The notes below the pieces were generated by a model. The model was given only the letters and a program-made list of their open reading frames with translations, made no database searches and had not been told where the DNA came from. 64,000 nucleotides of DNA, taken from positions 1,695,501-1,759,500 of the forward strand of contig BSQZ01000030.1 of the NCBI GenBank assembly GCA_033239005.1, written 5' to 3'. The position numbers and the translations under genes were made by a program. Source of the DNA: Lamellibrachia satsuma (taxonomy: Eukaryota > Annelida > Polychaeta > Sabellida > Siboglinidae). Below are positions 1 through 12,500 of the stretch, piece by piece (the stretch's first letter is position 1; every line of letters begins with the position of its first letter).

Positions 1-96
1 ACCTGGGGGAAGTTCGAGAAACATCAAGAGATAGACTAGTGGCGGGCTCTGGTGTCGGCCTTGTGTGCACTTCCACACGAAGAGGATTGAGTACCG
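1..96 (+). other. possible 3' end of a plus-strand exon, cut by the window edge
   Basis: The first 96 bases are open in one forward frame (starting at base 3) and run into a strong 5' splice site, ACCG|GTAAGTAAG, at base 97. The predicted peptide contains RLVAGSGVGLVCTSTRRGL, which I do not recognise. No continuation exon is visible before the 3' end of the convergent KMT5 gene, so this could equally be an untranslated exon or chance. Confidence 0.25.
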
Positions 97-500
97 GTAA
101 GTAAGTAATATGCAAGTTGGTGTTGTAATTGTTTTCTTTCTAGTATCTACCAACCAAGTTTGTTGAGATCTGTGATATTGGCTTTATGGTGGTGATCATT
201 TAGGAAAAGCATGCCCATTTCTTTCAAATATGCATGCCCGTAGAAACAAAATAAATATTACTGGCAATAATGCACACAACAACCAGACAATATAACGACT
301 AACATTATTCTCCAACTGACGTCAAGAATAAATGTGTCTCACACAGACAAATTATTGCTAAAGCTATAATGCAGTGCTTACGTATTTGAAGTGAAGTTTG
401 TCATGCATGAAATTACCTATCCTGAAATTCCCTTTGCTTCCTCACGGGTACAGGAATGAGCAACTATGGTAATTTACAAATGAATAAATTTGCTATGAAT
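97..500. other. no recognised feature
   Basis: AT-rich sequence after the putative splice donor at 97. I see no coding, RNA or repeat feature here. Confidence 0.4.
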
Positions 501-504
501 AAAG

Positions 505-815
505 TTGCTGCTCCAGGTAAAATTCCTGAGAATTCTTGGGGACTTGTTTTGATTCATTCATTGAATCGTATCCTCTTGCGAGGTAGTTAGAACTATTGAG
601 CCGCGTTATGGATGCATCTGCAGTGACCAAAGAGAAATGGAGTCCACAGCAGGTTACACATTTACCCCCTGTGTGGGATCTTTTACTTCCCCTGGCATAG
701 ACACCAGATAGAAGGGACCAACAACTTTTAGGGCCTCTTCCAAAAGACACAGGCCAAGTGGGGTGAATGAAATTGCCTAAGTTTCAAAATGGCAGCAGGT
801 AGTTTTGATCCACAG
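505..815 (-). mobile_element. SINE copy A (truncated head)
   Basis: Read on the minus strand, this holds a core (GAAACTTAGGCAATTTCATT, then CACCCCACTT, then GTGTCTTTTGGAAGAGGC) followed by GGTCCCTTCTATCTGGTGTC and TATGCCAGGGGAAGTAAAAG. The same order occurs at 10665-10880 and in part at 58955-59110. The tRNA-like 5' head seen in those copies is poorly preserved. Three copies sharing a core but with different heads and tails is the pattern of a SINE family with a conserved central domain. The call rests on comparison inside this window. Confidence 0.6.
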
Positions 816-1206
816 TCCCCTCAACCCTAACTCTAGTCTGAAAATTTGGGATACACTTATTAAATTGAAAATCAAGCATTGTAGGCACAAATAGCTGCTC
901 TTATTGTAAGTTTGTGATAAAAACCTTTCACATAACAGTAATAATTTTATTATTCAAAATACATATATTCAGACCCAAGTCTGAAGAAGATTCTTATTTC
1001 ATGCTTTTAAAAATTCAGTTCAAGATCATAAGGAAACAACTGTTTTTTATTACTTCATTGTTTCCTCTAGGCTAGCAATGCTGACCCTAAAACAAATACT
1101 GTACTGTTCTTTTTGTAGTAGAACACATATTTATGCATTCTTTGCTGTTTGCTACTGACGATCGCAGGATAGTAATATATTTAACATGCACTGATTGTTG
1201 TATGAC

Positions 1207-1278
1207 AACAGATAGGCAACATGATAGTGAACACTTGCAATAAACAGATAGGCAACATGATAGTGAACACTTGCAATA
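1207..1278. repeat. 36-bp tandem duplication
   Basis: Two adjacent, essentially identical copies of a 36-bp unit beginning AACAGATAGGCAACATGATA. It lies downstream of the KMT5 stop codon. Confidence 0.85.
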
Positions 1279-1649
1279 ATGCTTTGTGCATGAGACATCA
1301 TGTAAACATGAACGATTCCAATTCATTTGATCTAAAACAAGACCATAAACCATGCAATGCTAAAGTCAATGCCTGGGGTTAACACATGTAAAATATACTT
1401 TTTAACATATACCCACCCCCTGCCCCCCCCCCGGTTTGTCATTTTGTATAAAAAAAAACCTATTTCATGACATATATGGAACATGTGTGCCAGTTGTTAA
1501 TCAGTTGATTTCTAGATTTACATCACATTAAAAGTGAAGATTCATGCCATCACAACCAGGAGAATCGAGACTTTCTGTTTCCATGGCATCTTGTTGAGAT
1601 ATCAGGCTGAACAATGACATTAAAAGAAATTAACTGTTTACTGCCGAAA

Positions 1650-1655
1650 TTTATT
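1650..1655 (-). promoter_or_regulatory. candidate polyadenylation signal of the KMT5 gene
   Basis: TTTATT on the plus strand is AATAAA on the minus strand, about 245 nt past the KMT5 stop codon. Another candidate lies at 946-951. The choice is inference. Confidence 0.35.
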
Positions 1656-1899
1656 TTGTGCAAAAATCTATCTGGACAGAAGTGTTTTGGCAGTAATTTC
1701 ATAAGAATTATTTGACCCCGGGCATCAACTTTAAGTACAGCTACTGTACAATAACATACACTAAAACAAACACATTTAGTCAAGATGAACCTCTCTTGAG
1801 CATACACCCCAACAATCAACTCCCTAATAATTCATTACAGATCCCAAAAAGGGTCACACACTGCATAGCAGGTAACCATTTACCTACAAGCTGACAACA

Positions 1900-3539
1900 T
1901 TAACACCATCCTAGGCTATCATTACTGCCAACAGGAATGGGTATGTCGATCGAATCTGCACCAAACTTTAGCCTCATCCTCTTTAAGGGCGGCCCTTTAC
2001 GGACTCCATCCGGAGCCATGTTTGGAAAGTCACTGTCACTGGGATTTGATGACTGCAACGTTCTAGAACATTTGGAGAATCGGCGTTTAGGAGATGAAGA
2101 AACATGACCACTGACATCCGTCCGCATTGGATTGCAATTGTTTATGACTGCATGTGCACTGCTGTCGACAGGATCGACTAACATGCGGATTCTTAGACGG
2201 GGCACTTTGCTGCCGTGATGCACTATAAGCTTAGAGTGATACCGCGCCTCTTTCAACACTTTTTGGATAGGTACGTCCTGGTTGGTTCTACATGGTTTAT
2301 TGGATTCCATCTTCTGGTTGGTGACATCTGTCCACTTGCAATCAGGCAACGAAGGTTCAAAGTCATACACGCCAGTTTTGTCATGATTCATGTTATTAGT
2401 CACTTTGTTATTGTTTAGACTAAGGAGACGGTGTAGAGTTGGGGAGTAGCGTTGCTTCGTCTTTCCACTGTGAGTACAGCACATTTTTCTGTATTTAGAG
2501 GGACGCGATGAAGCAGAAGTCTCCAACACGAGATCTTCCTTTACAAGAACCGGCATCAACGTGCCATTGGCTTCTTGAGATTTAACTTTTGTTTCATCCA
2601 GAGTCGTTTCATCATATTCTATTGCAGCAGCCAGTGAGTTGTCAAACTCGCATTGCAAGCAAGGCATCGCTTCGGATTTTGTGTTTGACGTTAAACAAAC
2701 ATGATCCAATGAACTCACAGAGGGAGTATCAACATCGCTACCCCTGGTACACATGTCACCATCGTAGTCAACCGCATCATGCATCACATCAATCTTGCTG
2801 CATGGTGACACCACGGAGCAGTCCGCAGGGCGTGCCGTCATGTCAGCCGTTATGACGGGCAACTCACTCCGACAGTCGTGATGATGAGCAATGACTGGCG
2901 ATGTCTTCGATGACATGTCGATGACTGGTGATGTCTTCGATGACATGTCGATGGTACCATCATAGCAAAGTCTCTGTGCAGCACGAAATGGCAGCTTTCT
3001 ACCAGACTGCTGCGACACGATACACTCAACTACGCCATCAAGTCGTTGTTGTTTTGCTCTCGGTGATGTGGCACGCACACGCTTATCTAACATTCTTGTA
3101 TGATGACTTACACCAGTGCTGCCCGATCTATGGTCACAGTCATCTGTCTCGCTACTTTTCCTAAAGCGTCTACCTACACCGTTGCAGCACTGCTTGTCCG
3201 CCACCTCCTCCGGTACGTTCTCAGTTGTAGCAGCATGCTCTGGCAGGGAACAGCGTTTATGGGCACTGCGAGTAGTTCGTGTGCATGGCTGTGGCCAACT
3301 GCTGCTGCGCGTATGCACGCCTGCAGTTTCATTGTTACTGTCGACTGCTGCACCATGTCTTGTGTTCATCGCCACAGATTCAATGCGTTGACCCAGCATG
3401 ACCCTTGGCTCTGGCAGATTCATGCCCTGTGCAAGCAACATCTCTGCATCGTAGCGGGTGATTCCACGCTTCTTCAGCTCGCCAGCCGTGAGCAGGTAGG
3501 AGCGTTTCTCTACGTTGTTGGACCTCGTATTCCAGTTTT
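1900..3539 (-). CDS. KMT5B: KMT5 coding exon 7 (last), C-terminal tail
   Basis: The acceptor GTTGCTGTTGCAG precedes AAAACTGG, and the exon enters after a one-base codon remainder. It encodes 546 residues, mostly basic, Ser/Thr-rich and low in conservation. The family motif GITRYDAEM lies near its start and [16 protein letters not shown] near the stop. A 30-bp in-frame duplication sits at 2891-2950. Confidence 0.93.
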
Positions 3540-6500
3540 CTGCAACAGCAACATTTCTGAGTGTCCACCAACACACTAGAAATACAGTTACGTCAAAGTG
3601 ACATTGAATAAAATGTCATGTTTATATTACATCGGGACCATTTATTATGATATATAATAGTTATCTAGATTAACTACCAAGAAAAATAGCAATCATTTAA
3701 GTGGAAATATCTTACCTAACAATAAATTTACCCAATCTCGTGTATTTAATCAATTCATTTATTGTTTATCTTACTTCACTAACCTTAACAAATTGACATA
3801 TGCATCTTATAATGTTATGGCCAATAAATACTTGATGCCTGAGAGAGGGGCACAACATGTCACGGGACAATTCATTTGTTAAATTTGAATACTACGTTTC
3901 TAACAAACTCGTAGATAAAGCATACCAGTGAAATTTCATCTTATTAAAACTGTTTGTCGGCCATTCAATGCTTGTTTTTAATTTAGTTGTTTCGACTGTT
4001 AAGATATATTGACACTTTCTTCACACATTGTAGTTGAAGCACTAAATTATATTTCAAATGAATAAAATTTCAGTTTTTTATTTATCTAGTATATGTTTAA
4101 TTTTTTATAAATAAATACCCACACAATGCCAGTTTATATAATTCTCATAAACTCCCCTAAGAAATAAATGACACACACACACAAGTAATAAAAAGGTGCC
4201 AGTGTCAGTGATAACACTGCGCGATCTTAGTTTACATAAATTTCAGCTGCTACAGTACATTACAACTACAGTAAGGGTGGATTGGTAAAATACGACATTA
4301 GTGCCAGGTGATTATTTGGCCATGAACATTAAGTTCCATATTTCCTAGCATATTATGAGGGAAAATCAAATGACACATAAGCCACCACTACCACTTTATT
4401 GGCTCATAATTGAGATGAGCCATCATATGGAAACTAAACAAAAACCAGGTTGACAAATTTGGTAGCATCCTCAAAATAAATTTTATTCCACTGTAAGACT
4501 AGTGTAAGATTACAAACATGAAGTAAAATAACTATATACTGAGAAAAAACAAATGTGGGAATTTAACATGTTTTTGTCACAACACAATGAACTCGCCAAA
4601 CATTTGCTAATGCAATGACACAGTTAAATGTGATATTTCGATTAAGCCTGGGTGCATGTGCTATGCACAGTCCAGTCCAGTTTGGTGGGGGGCCTGCGTG
4701 CGCACGTGGGATGCATGTGAAATTTGAGGGGTGGACATTGTTCATTTGATCAACACAAATAGATGGGTGTACACTACAAGACAAGACTGTCACATTCACT
4801 GCATCCATGAATTGGTTACACAGTGTCAATGGGACTGCCCGGAACACATCGGGAACCAGCACAGGCATATGAGCAGTCAGAGAAACCTTGACAACAGGAG
4901 AGCCCGTCCTGATGCCAGCCGGTGTGATGCTGTACCATCAGCTAGCACGACTGCAATGAGTTCAACATTACAGGAACTGGAGTCAGAGACATTGGCGTAT
5001 GATCGTTCTCGGGTGAAAGTCGATTTTGCATCAGTTGACAACCTAGGCGGACGTAGGTGAGTCTGACATCGAGTCGGCGAAGGATATGCCGATGGATGAG
5101 TGATGGAGAGGAACCTGTGGTGTGGCCTGAGCATGATGACATGGGGAGGCACTGGTATCAATCAGGGTGTAGGACCAGTCATCTTTCAAAATCTTGCCAT
5201 GGAAATAGCATCAATGCACAGCAGTATATTGACAAGTGCTTACATGCCAAATCGCCCATTTTTTCTGCCACAGAAACACCATTTTGCAGCAAGACAACAT
5301 CCGCACACACAAGGTCACGCAGAGCTTCCAGCACCACAATATCCGCACCATGCCCTGACCGTCCCTCAACCCACATCTCGATCCCATAGAGTATCTTGGG
5401 ATGAGTTGTACAGGCGGCTCAACCAGGTGCGCCCCCGACCAGCCACACCTACAGATCTCCGCCAGGCAATCTTCCACACTTGGGCGAACATCTCTAGGGC
5501 AACTGTTAACCGCCTTGTCCACTCCATGCCGCAGAGTTGCAGGGCCGTCATCAATGCTAATGCGGGACACACACAATACTGAATGTACTAAACAAACTGC
5601 CCAAGTTGTGCACACCCTAAAATGTTCACCAAGCTTCGACATTTTGAAAAACGAGAAATGAAACGGACGCAAGTTTGATATTTTCAAATAAAATGAAACA
5701 AGTGGAATAAATCTGAACAACAAAAATATTTGTGTTTCTTTGGTTGTTCAGTGTATACTGCGCCATAAGTAGGTATTAACAGTAAAACAATTTCCCACTT
5801 CGCAAAAAACTTAATCTATCTAGCAATGACTAGCATCGATTACGTTTGCTTGTACAATTTTTTTATTTAGTTTAGTTGAAAACATCGGACAAAGTATTAT
5901 TTTTTTTGGTGAAAAAATTGGCAAAAGTTGTCCATATCTATGTACTATTACATAAGGTTATTTACACTTGAAAATTACCTGATCAAATGACCAAAGTGAA
6001 TTCTTTTGATGATTTTAACAAAAGTACAGAAGTGCACATATCAATTAATGACAGGGGTGAGATTTAGCGGTCGCCCGGTCGCCAATGGCGCCCAAAAATG
6101 GCTTCGGGCGACTTCAATTTTTTACTACAGTGGCCCACATGGCGACTCTAAATATTTATTTACGAAGCTGTAATATTTTAGACGCAGCAAAAATAAACAT
6201 CTCAGAAGTGTTGTCCTGGCTATATCGCATTTACGTTAACAATAAATCGTGTTTGTGGAACGTTTGACATTGCAAGAAATGTTGCCAAAAAGTAGCCGAA
6301 GCGATATCAACAGGGAGCATTCATTGCATTTTTAATGATCCCCATTATTTTTAAATGTCAAACCCTGTTGAATCTTTAACTTAATAAAATACATGTATAA
6401 AATTGTATTTTTAATGAACCACATCGACGCTCAACATGTAACTGAACGGTCATTCTGCACTGAAATAATAGTTAGTTTCTCTAGGCTGGAATCGCACGGC

Positions 6501-9500
6501 GCCACTTGTATATATCGACATGGTGGGCGTGACAGCGTTTTAGTAATATCTGGAGGTAAAATCAGGTCCTGTGAAAAATCAGCAGGTCCTGTAAACTGTT
6601 CAGTTCACAGGACCTGCTGTCTGGTGATGTTGGTGAACCATGTTATGAAAATAAAACAATCTGTCACATGTGTACAATTGTATACTGTATTTTATTCAGT
6701 ATTATTTATGTATTACATTGTATTGATCCTGCCTTGAAAATAAATGTTTCAAAACTGTTTGATTTTGATGTTTTTATTTGTTGTTGATTCTATCTTCAAA
6801 GTATTTCCTTTCTATCATCAAAGTATTGATTAGAAAGTGGGCTACCTAAGAAGCTGTCGGGCTACTTCACTTTGCAAGGTTGGTAGCCCGACTGACTACC
6901 TTCAATGACTTGCTAAATCTCACCCCTGTAATGATATGAGTAGTTTAAGTGCACACATATCACTTAAACTATTCATATCATTCACTACAGATTTAAACAA
7001 CAATGAACCTGATTCGCAATGGGCCAAATCAACCGAGGATTGAGTTTTAACCAATTAATAGAGTCATTGTCAACTGTTTCCAGTACCTGCTTGTGTGCTT
7101 GGGGTCCAGGCTGGCTCTGGAGCCTCCCTTTTCTTCACCGCCTTCTGTTCGAGTCTCTCCCGGTGTATGCGTGTGTCTGTATCTCGTAGACTGTAGCCGT
7201 TGCTGCTATGATGGGCCGTGGGACTGTGGGGGGAGAAGGCCCCAGTACGTCTCCTGAAACACAACCCTCTTAGTGGTGAAATGATTCAGGGTCAGAAATA
7301 TTAATATACCATTCAACTGTTTCAGACATGTACAGTCGAGCCTCGTTATAACACGGTGGTCAGGGTGCACGATTTCTGACCGCGCTGTACGTGAGGCCCG
7401 TTAGGTGTTCCCATATCTGCCGCGAAGGAGCCCACTGCACCAAGTACATGAAGGCTGTCAAAGCCACTGTGTGCTTGCAGCACTGTCTTATACGCCAATA
7501 CACAGTTTATAGAGCTTATTAAACGAGTCAACTAGTATCAACGTGTATTATTTTTAAATGTCACACCCTGCGGAGTCTTGAACTGAATAAAACACATGTA
7601 TGTATAACGTTATGGAATAGATCTACTACGATGATGATGTACTGGACCAATAGGCCTACGAACTGAAAATAATAACCTGGATCTGAGCAGTCGAAAACGT
7701 ATGATTTGACTCACATAGTATGTAAGCTGATTAAACGTAGAAAATGACAATACGTAAAATAATTGCTTCACTTCGTCTTTCAACTGATCTCAACCAAAGC
7801 ATAAATTTATGATGCACCACTTAACATCGATTCATCGTTTTGTATGACAAATTTGCATTTTTGCACACCGGTAGCACCTTGGGTTAGCATTTGGCATGTT
7901 GGTTTCATGTTGCAAAAGCGATTAGATTTAAGATGCAATGGAAACATATGCCATTTCACCCCAGTGTTATATTAGTATTGCATTCTAAATTGCATTTAAC
8001 ACTGTTTATCTAATTCTTATGTATCTGTGAATCTCGATTGCAATTTACAAACCATTGAAGCGAAGCCAGCGACAATGATTGATGTCCGCAGCAGTGCAAA
8101 ATAAACACGTCAATGCTCGTTCATTGACACTGTTCGACTGTATATGGCCAATGTAAATCATTACCTCTATTCTGTGTACTCATGTTACTATTTTCACCAA
8201 TGTTATTCATTATTCGTGTAATTATGATTACAATCATTATTACATTCAAGAATATGTAATTGATATAATGAAATAAATAAAAACCCTCATGTTATTAATA
8301 TCGTAAGCAATATTATTCAAGACAAAATAAAAACACATTAAAATAAATTATATACCAAATGAAGAGAACAGCCTGCTTGCATAAGTTGCATCGTAGTTGG
8401 GATCTGGGCAACAGAAATATGCAGGTGAAAATTGTAATTGTGATTGTAATCATGATTACGAATACTTTGACAATGAAATTGAATCATACTTGGCTTTACT
8501 GACCAATGTAATCGAGTACGAGTACTCAAATATTGTTGACAATTACACATGATTACCGAGTATGATTCTCCTATCTCTGCTTCGATGGCACATTTGCTAG
8601 AGGACAAACTTGTGTCAAGGGTTGTTCATAAACCATCTGCCTGCTTATAACAAGCTCACCTTTCACACGTGACACATTCACACAGACAGTTTCCGTCGCC
8701 GAAAAAATCTTCGCCATAGTAGCAGGTGATTTCCTCATGAGGCTTGATGTCACGGAGAACCTGAACGCATGCTGTGTCACGACCAGTCGACACGAACTAC
8801 AAAGTCAAAGATCAGGTGCCACATCAAGCAGTAACGCTCACACATGCACATCTGTAAATAGCTGTGGCCAATATGAAATGTAATGTTCTCTATGAAAATA
8901 AAAAATATATCTTTAATTTTCAAAAATCATTAATAAATTGTTTTCACAATTGTGATATTTTCAGCTATAAATGTAGAACAAATAAACTTGTATTAGCTTG
9001 GGCTGAACTGTTTCTGTGTAATCATGAACTTAATACAAATGATTTTAAGGTAAACTGGCTGTAATTGTTTAATTAAAGACAGGCTATGTCTGTATGACAA
9101 TCAGTACTGCCCTGTCCATATAAATTGAACCCTAAAAACCACTGGTAGCCCGACTGATCAGATCATTTTAAATACGTAATAAACATGACAGAACATGCAT
9201 GCATTATCTTAAAAAATTTGTGGTGACGGGCTAGCACGTAGAAATTGTACAATCACTCACCTTACAGTTGGCCCTGCAGTCATGGTTGATAAAGGATGCA
9301 GGTCCCAGCCACAGCTGTGCACAGTTCTTCCGACACGAGTACATCACGCTGAAGTCGTTCACACCTGGTCGAAGCAACTGGCTTTCTTCCTCAGCTGTCA
9401 GCTCAGCAATACACCCGACCAGCATCGGAATCTTGTCTCCTTTGTTCCTTTTGTGATCAATAGATTTTACATTAGTTCAATGATACACACAGCTAGATGT

Positions 9501-12500
9501 ACTGTCTTATACATCTGTACTTTTTCATCATCAGAAACTTGGTGCACGTAAATAATGTCACAGGAAAAAAGTCACAGTGTAGGCTAGCAAAAAAGTCACA
9601 GGGAAATAAAGACACAACACTGTTTTATTCGAAGACTAAATATTAAATACAAAGGTACAATCTTGCATAGTTTAACTGATACTTGAGACATTTGAGCATA
9701 AAGTTTGTATTATAGTATTTCTAAGAATACAACCAGATTTTAAAACACCACCATTAAGTGATAATACATATTTTTATAGCAATTTATTAGTGTTGTACTT
9801 AGTGTTTTCTCTTGGTTTGAATTGATTTAAATATAGCTGGCAGCTTTCACACTGTAAAGTTCATGTAACCTGTTTTATTAAATAAACACTGGAGCCATCC
9901 ACACACTCTGACTTAGTTGCCAACAACAGAGTCAGCTTTGAAAATGGCTTCTCAAGTGTCACTAACAAAACAGTAAAGGTGACCAAACACTTCTGCAATC
10001 ATGTCAATATGTAGTTTGCTTTGTATTTCAACATATATCATAAAATCAAAGATTTAGACATATATTTAAAATTGTGAGTTTTTTCATGTGACTTTATTTC
10101 TTACATGTGGAATCTTACCTCCTTTGCTCGTTTTGTGATCAATAGATTTCTCATTATTTAAATAATTAGTACACAATATATATAATGGTCTAGAATGCTG
10201 ATGAGGCTACTTGACCTACCAGCTCTTGGTTGCATGAATCTTGCCACCCAACTGTCCTTCCATTGAATATCGATCACACTGAAGAACTTCAAATCCGGCT
10301 GATGAATCGAACATTCTCAGGTACCGCATCAACTGCAAAATAAACATAGTTCAACAATTATGCCTATGTCAAGTTAATCAAATGTTTCCATCTTACCTAA
10401 TCAGTTAGATTTCCAAGCCCCTGACTCTGGTGTTCTTTCATCCACACTAAAAATAATTCCATCACCATCTTTCTGAAATTAAACAGTGAATGGTTCCTAC
10501 ACTGCACCATCACTTTCATCAAAGGTTACAGACATTTTCTTCTTCCATTACAGTGCATGCTCTGTGTTATTCACATATTAATCAACTAGAATATTGTCAG
10601 GCTGGGTGCATCCGCATCACTCATACATTGTGGGTTAGAGATAAGAGTTAGAGACCACCACTATGTGGTTAAACATTAAGCCCCTGAATGGGATATTTTA
10701 CCTCCCCTGGCATAGACACCAGGTGGAAGGGACCTTTTCATGTCACATCCAAAAGACACAAAGTGTGGTGAGCGATATTGCCCAAGTTTCAAAACAGAAG
10801 CAGGTGGACTTGAACACTGATCATCTTGATTGCCAGTCCGGTGGTTTAACCACAGAGCTACCACGCCCCCACTATTTAAATGGGCACATGCAAACTTACA
10901 TTACAGGAAACTGAGAAATATTTTGTGACGTACATGTTCCTTGAAGACGGCTTGTTTTGCCGCAGATTTTGTGAGAAAGAAGGTACGGAAACAATCAGAG
11001 ACGGCAAGGGCTTTCCATGCCTTATCATAATTCGCACTGATCTTGAAACGCTCCACGACAGCCTTTAATTCTTCTTGCTTTCCCTTTGCTGGTCGAAACC
11101 TGAATACACAAATAATATAACTACATGCAAGGTTGACATGTGTTTATTCAAAGGAAAAAGAGAATAAACACTGCACAAAACAAAAAATTTCAGATGGTTT
11201 AAATTGCTTGATGTCTACAATATATTTTACTCTATCTAACAGAACATCCATATCATTGTCATTATAGACATTTTAAACACTGCATGATTCCAAATTATTA
11301 TTGTAACAAATTAATCACACATAATTAAGCACCCCATAAAATGTCACTTACTAACTATTTACTTATAATCGCATTATCTTGGTGCATGCATAGCCGTCCA
11401 AAATGTATGTTTGTAACATTTAATTATGTATCAAAATTGTTTTACTATAACGAAAATTACTGATTAATCCAAACATACCTCCCACGTAAGATAACAAGTG
11501 TAAACCAGTTTAAGGCAAACAGGTGGCTCACTCCATCACAGCTGTCAGGGGGACAGCCAAGTACAACAGTACCCCTGGCAGATAACCCCACTGAAATGTG
11601 GAACTTAGTGTTGCTGAGTTAACCAATGGACTATGTCCCAATGACTTCCGGGCATTTGGGATGTGGCAAATTACATGATGTACATGTATTGTTCGGGAAG
11701 TAACTTAACTTTAATTGGCAGCAGGCCCGTCATCGTTGGTTGGACGGGTAATTCATGGAAATGCCATATGAAGTTTGGCGGGGCATGTCTAGTTCCCAGA
11801 AAGACATCGATCAAGACAAGAAATGGGATGAAGTACAAATCCTTCTTCTTCTTCTATTTAATAACCACCTTCATTTGGTTGAAGATTTTGTCATTTTGGG
11901 GGTAATCTTTGGCAGCAGGAAAGAAAAGAAATGTAGTAGTGCGATTTAGTGGTGTTAGGGGATGTAGAAAGGGAGGGAAGGGGATGGGAGGGGTGTTTAT
12001 AGAATTCAGAGGTGGCGCTGGAGCCTGGACTCAAAATGATTCAGCCTACATTCACATGGAGTGGGAAAAGGTGAAAGTTCCACGTTTATCTGCCAGGAAT
12101 AATGTAGCACTACTACTACCCCTGGGTAGCAAGGAAGACCCACTCTAGTGAATGCATTAGATTTAACAAGATTTGCCATCCAAGCCAAAGGCCCAGATGG
12201 CAAGTGGACAAGGAAGCCATTGGCTTATCGAGAGTCCAACAATGTTCATCTACTTATAACCCGCCCTCCTAAGATATGTGTCAACCTTGTTTTTAAACAT
12301 ATTCTATATATTGTGTAACTGCTAGCAGTTACACAATCTGTAGACAATTTGTTCCATTCATTTATTTTATCTGTGAGAACGAGTGCTTCCTGATGTCCAA
12401 TCTACATTGATCCTTTACTAATTTTACCTCATGTCCTCTAGTTCTGCTATTCTTCTTGAGTGAGAAAAACATATTTCTATCAATATTTTCATAACCATTC

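Larger units (their letters stand above)
3540..7086 (-). other. KMT5 intron 6 with transposon relics
   Basis: The 3.5-kb intron between exons 6 and 7 contains a Tc1-like transposase relic (5060-5582), an 877-bp terminal-inverted-repeat element (6052-6928) and a hairpin (6930-6982). From 3600 to 4700 I see only AT-rich sequence with no recognisable feature. Confidence 0.7.

Noticed and set aside
3100..3579. 159-codon forward ORF
   Set aside because: Antisense shadow of KMT5 exon 7, which has clear homology on the other strand.
5211..5723. 170-codon minus-strand ORF
   Set aside because: Antisense to the Tc1-like transposase fragment, whose conserved terminal blocks read on the plus strand.
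4530..5760. Full Tc1 element with ends at about 4533 and 5755
   Set aside because: The candidate ends (TATACTGAGAAAA and the complement TATACACTGAACAAC) are too dissimilar to accept as inverted repeats.
10109..10156. 8-bp microexon (CAAAGGAG) in KMT5
   Set aside because: It would shift the frame between two exons whose phases already match exactly.
10805..10880. tRNA gene
   Set aside because: A and B boxes are present but the cloverleaf is incomplete and the sequence continues into a SINE core.
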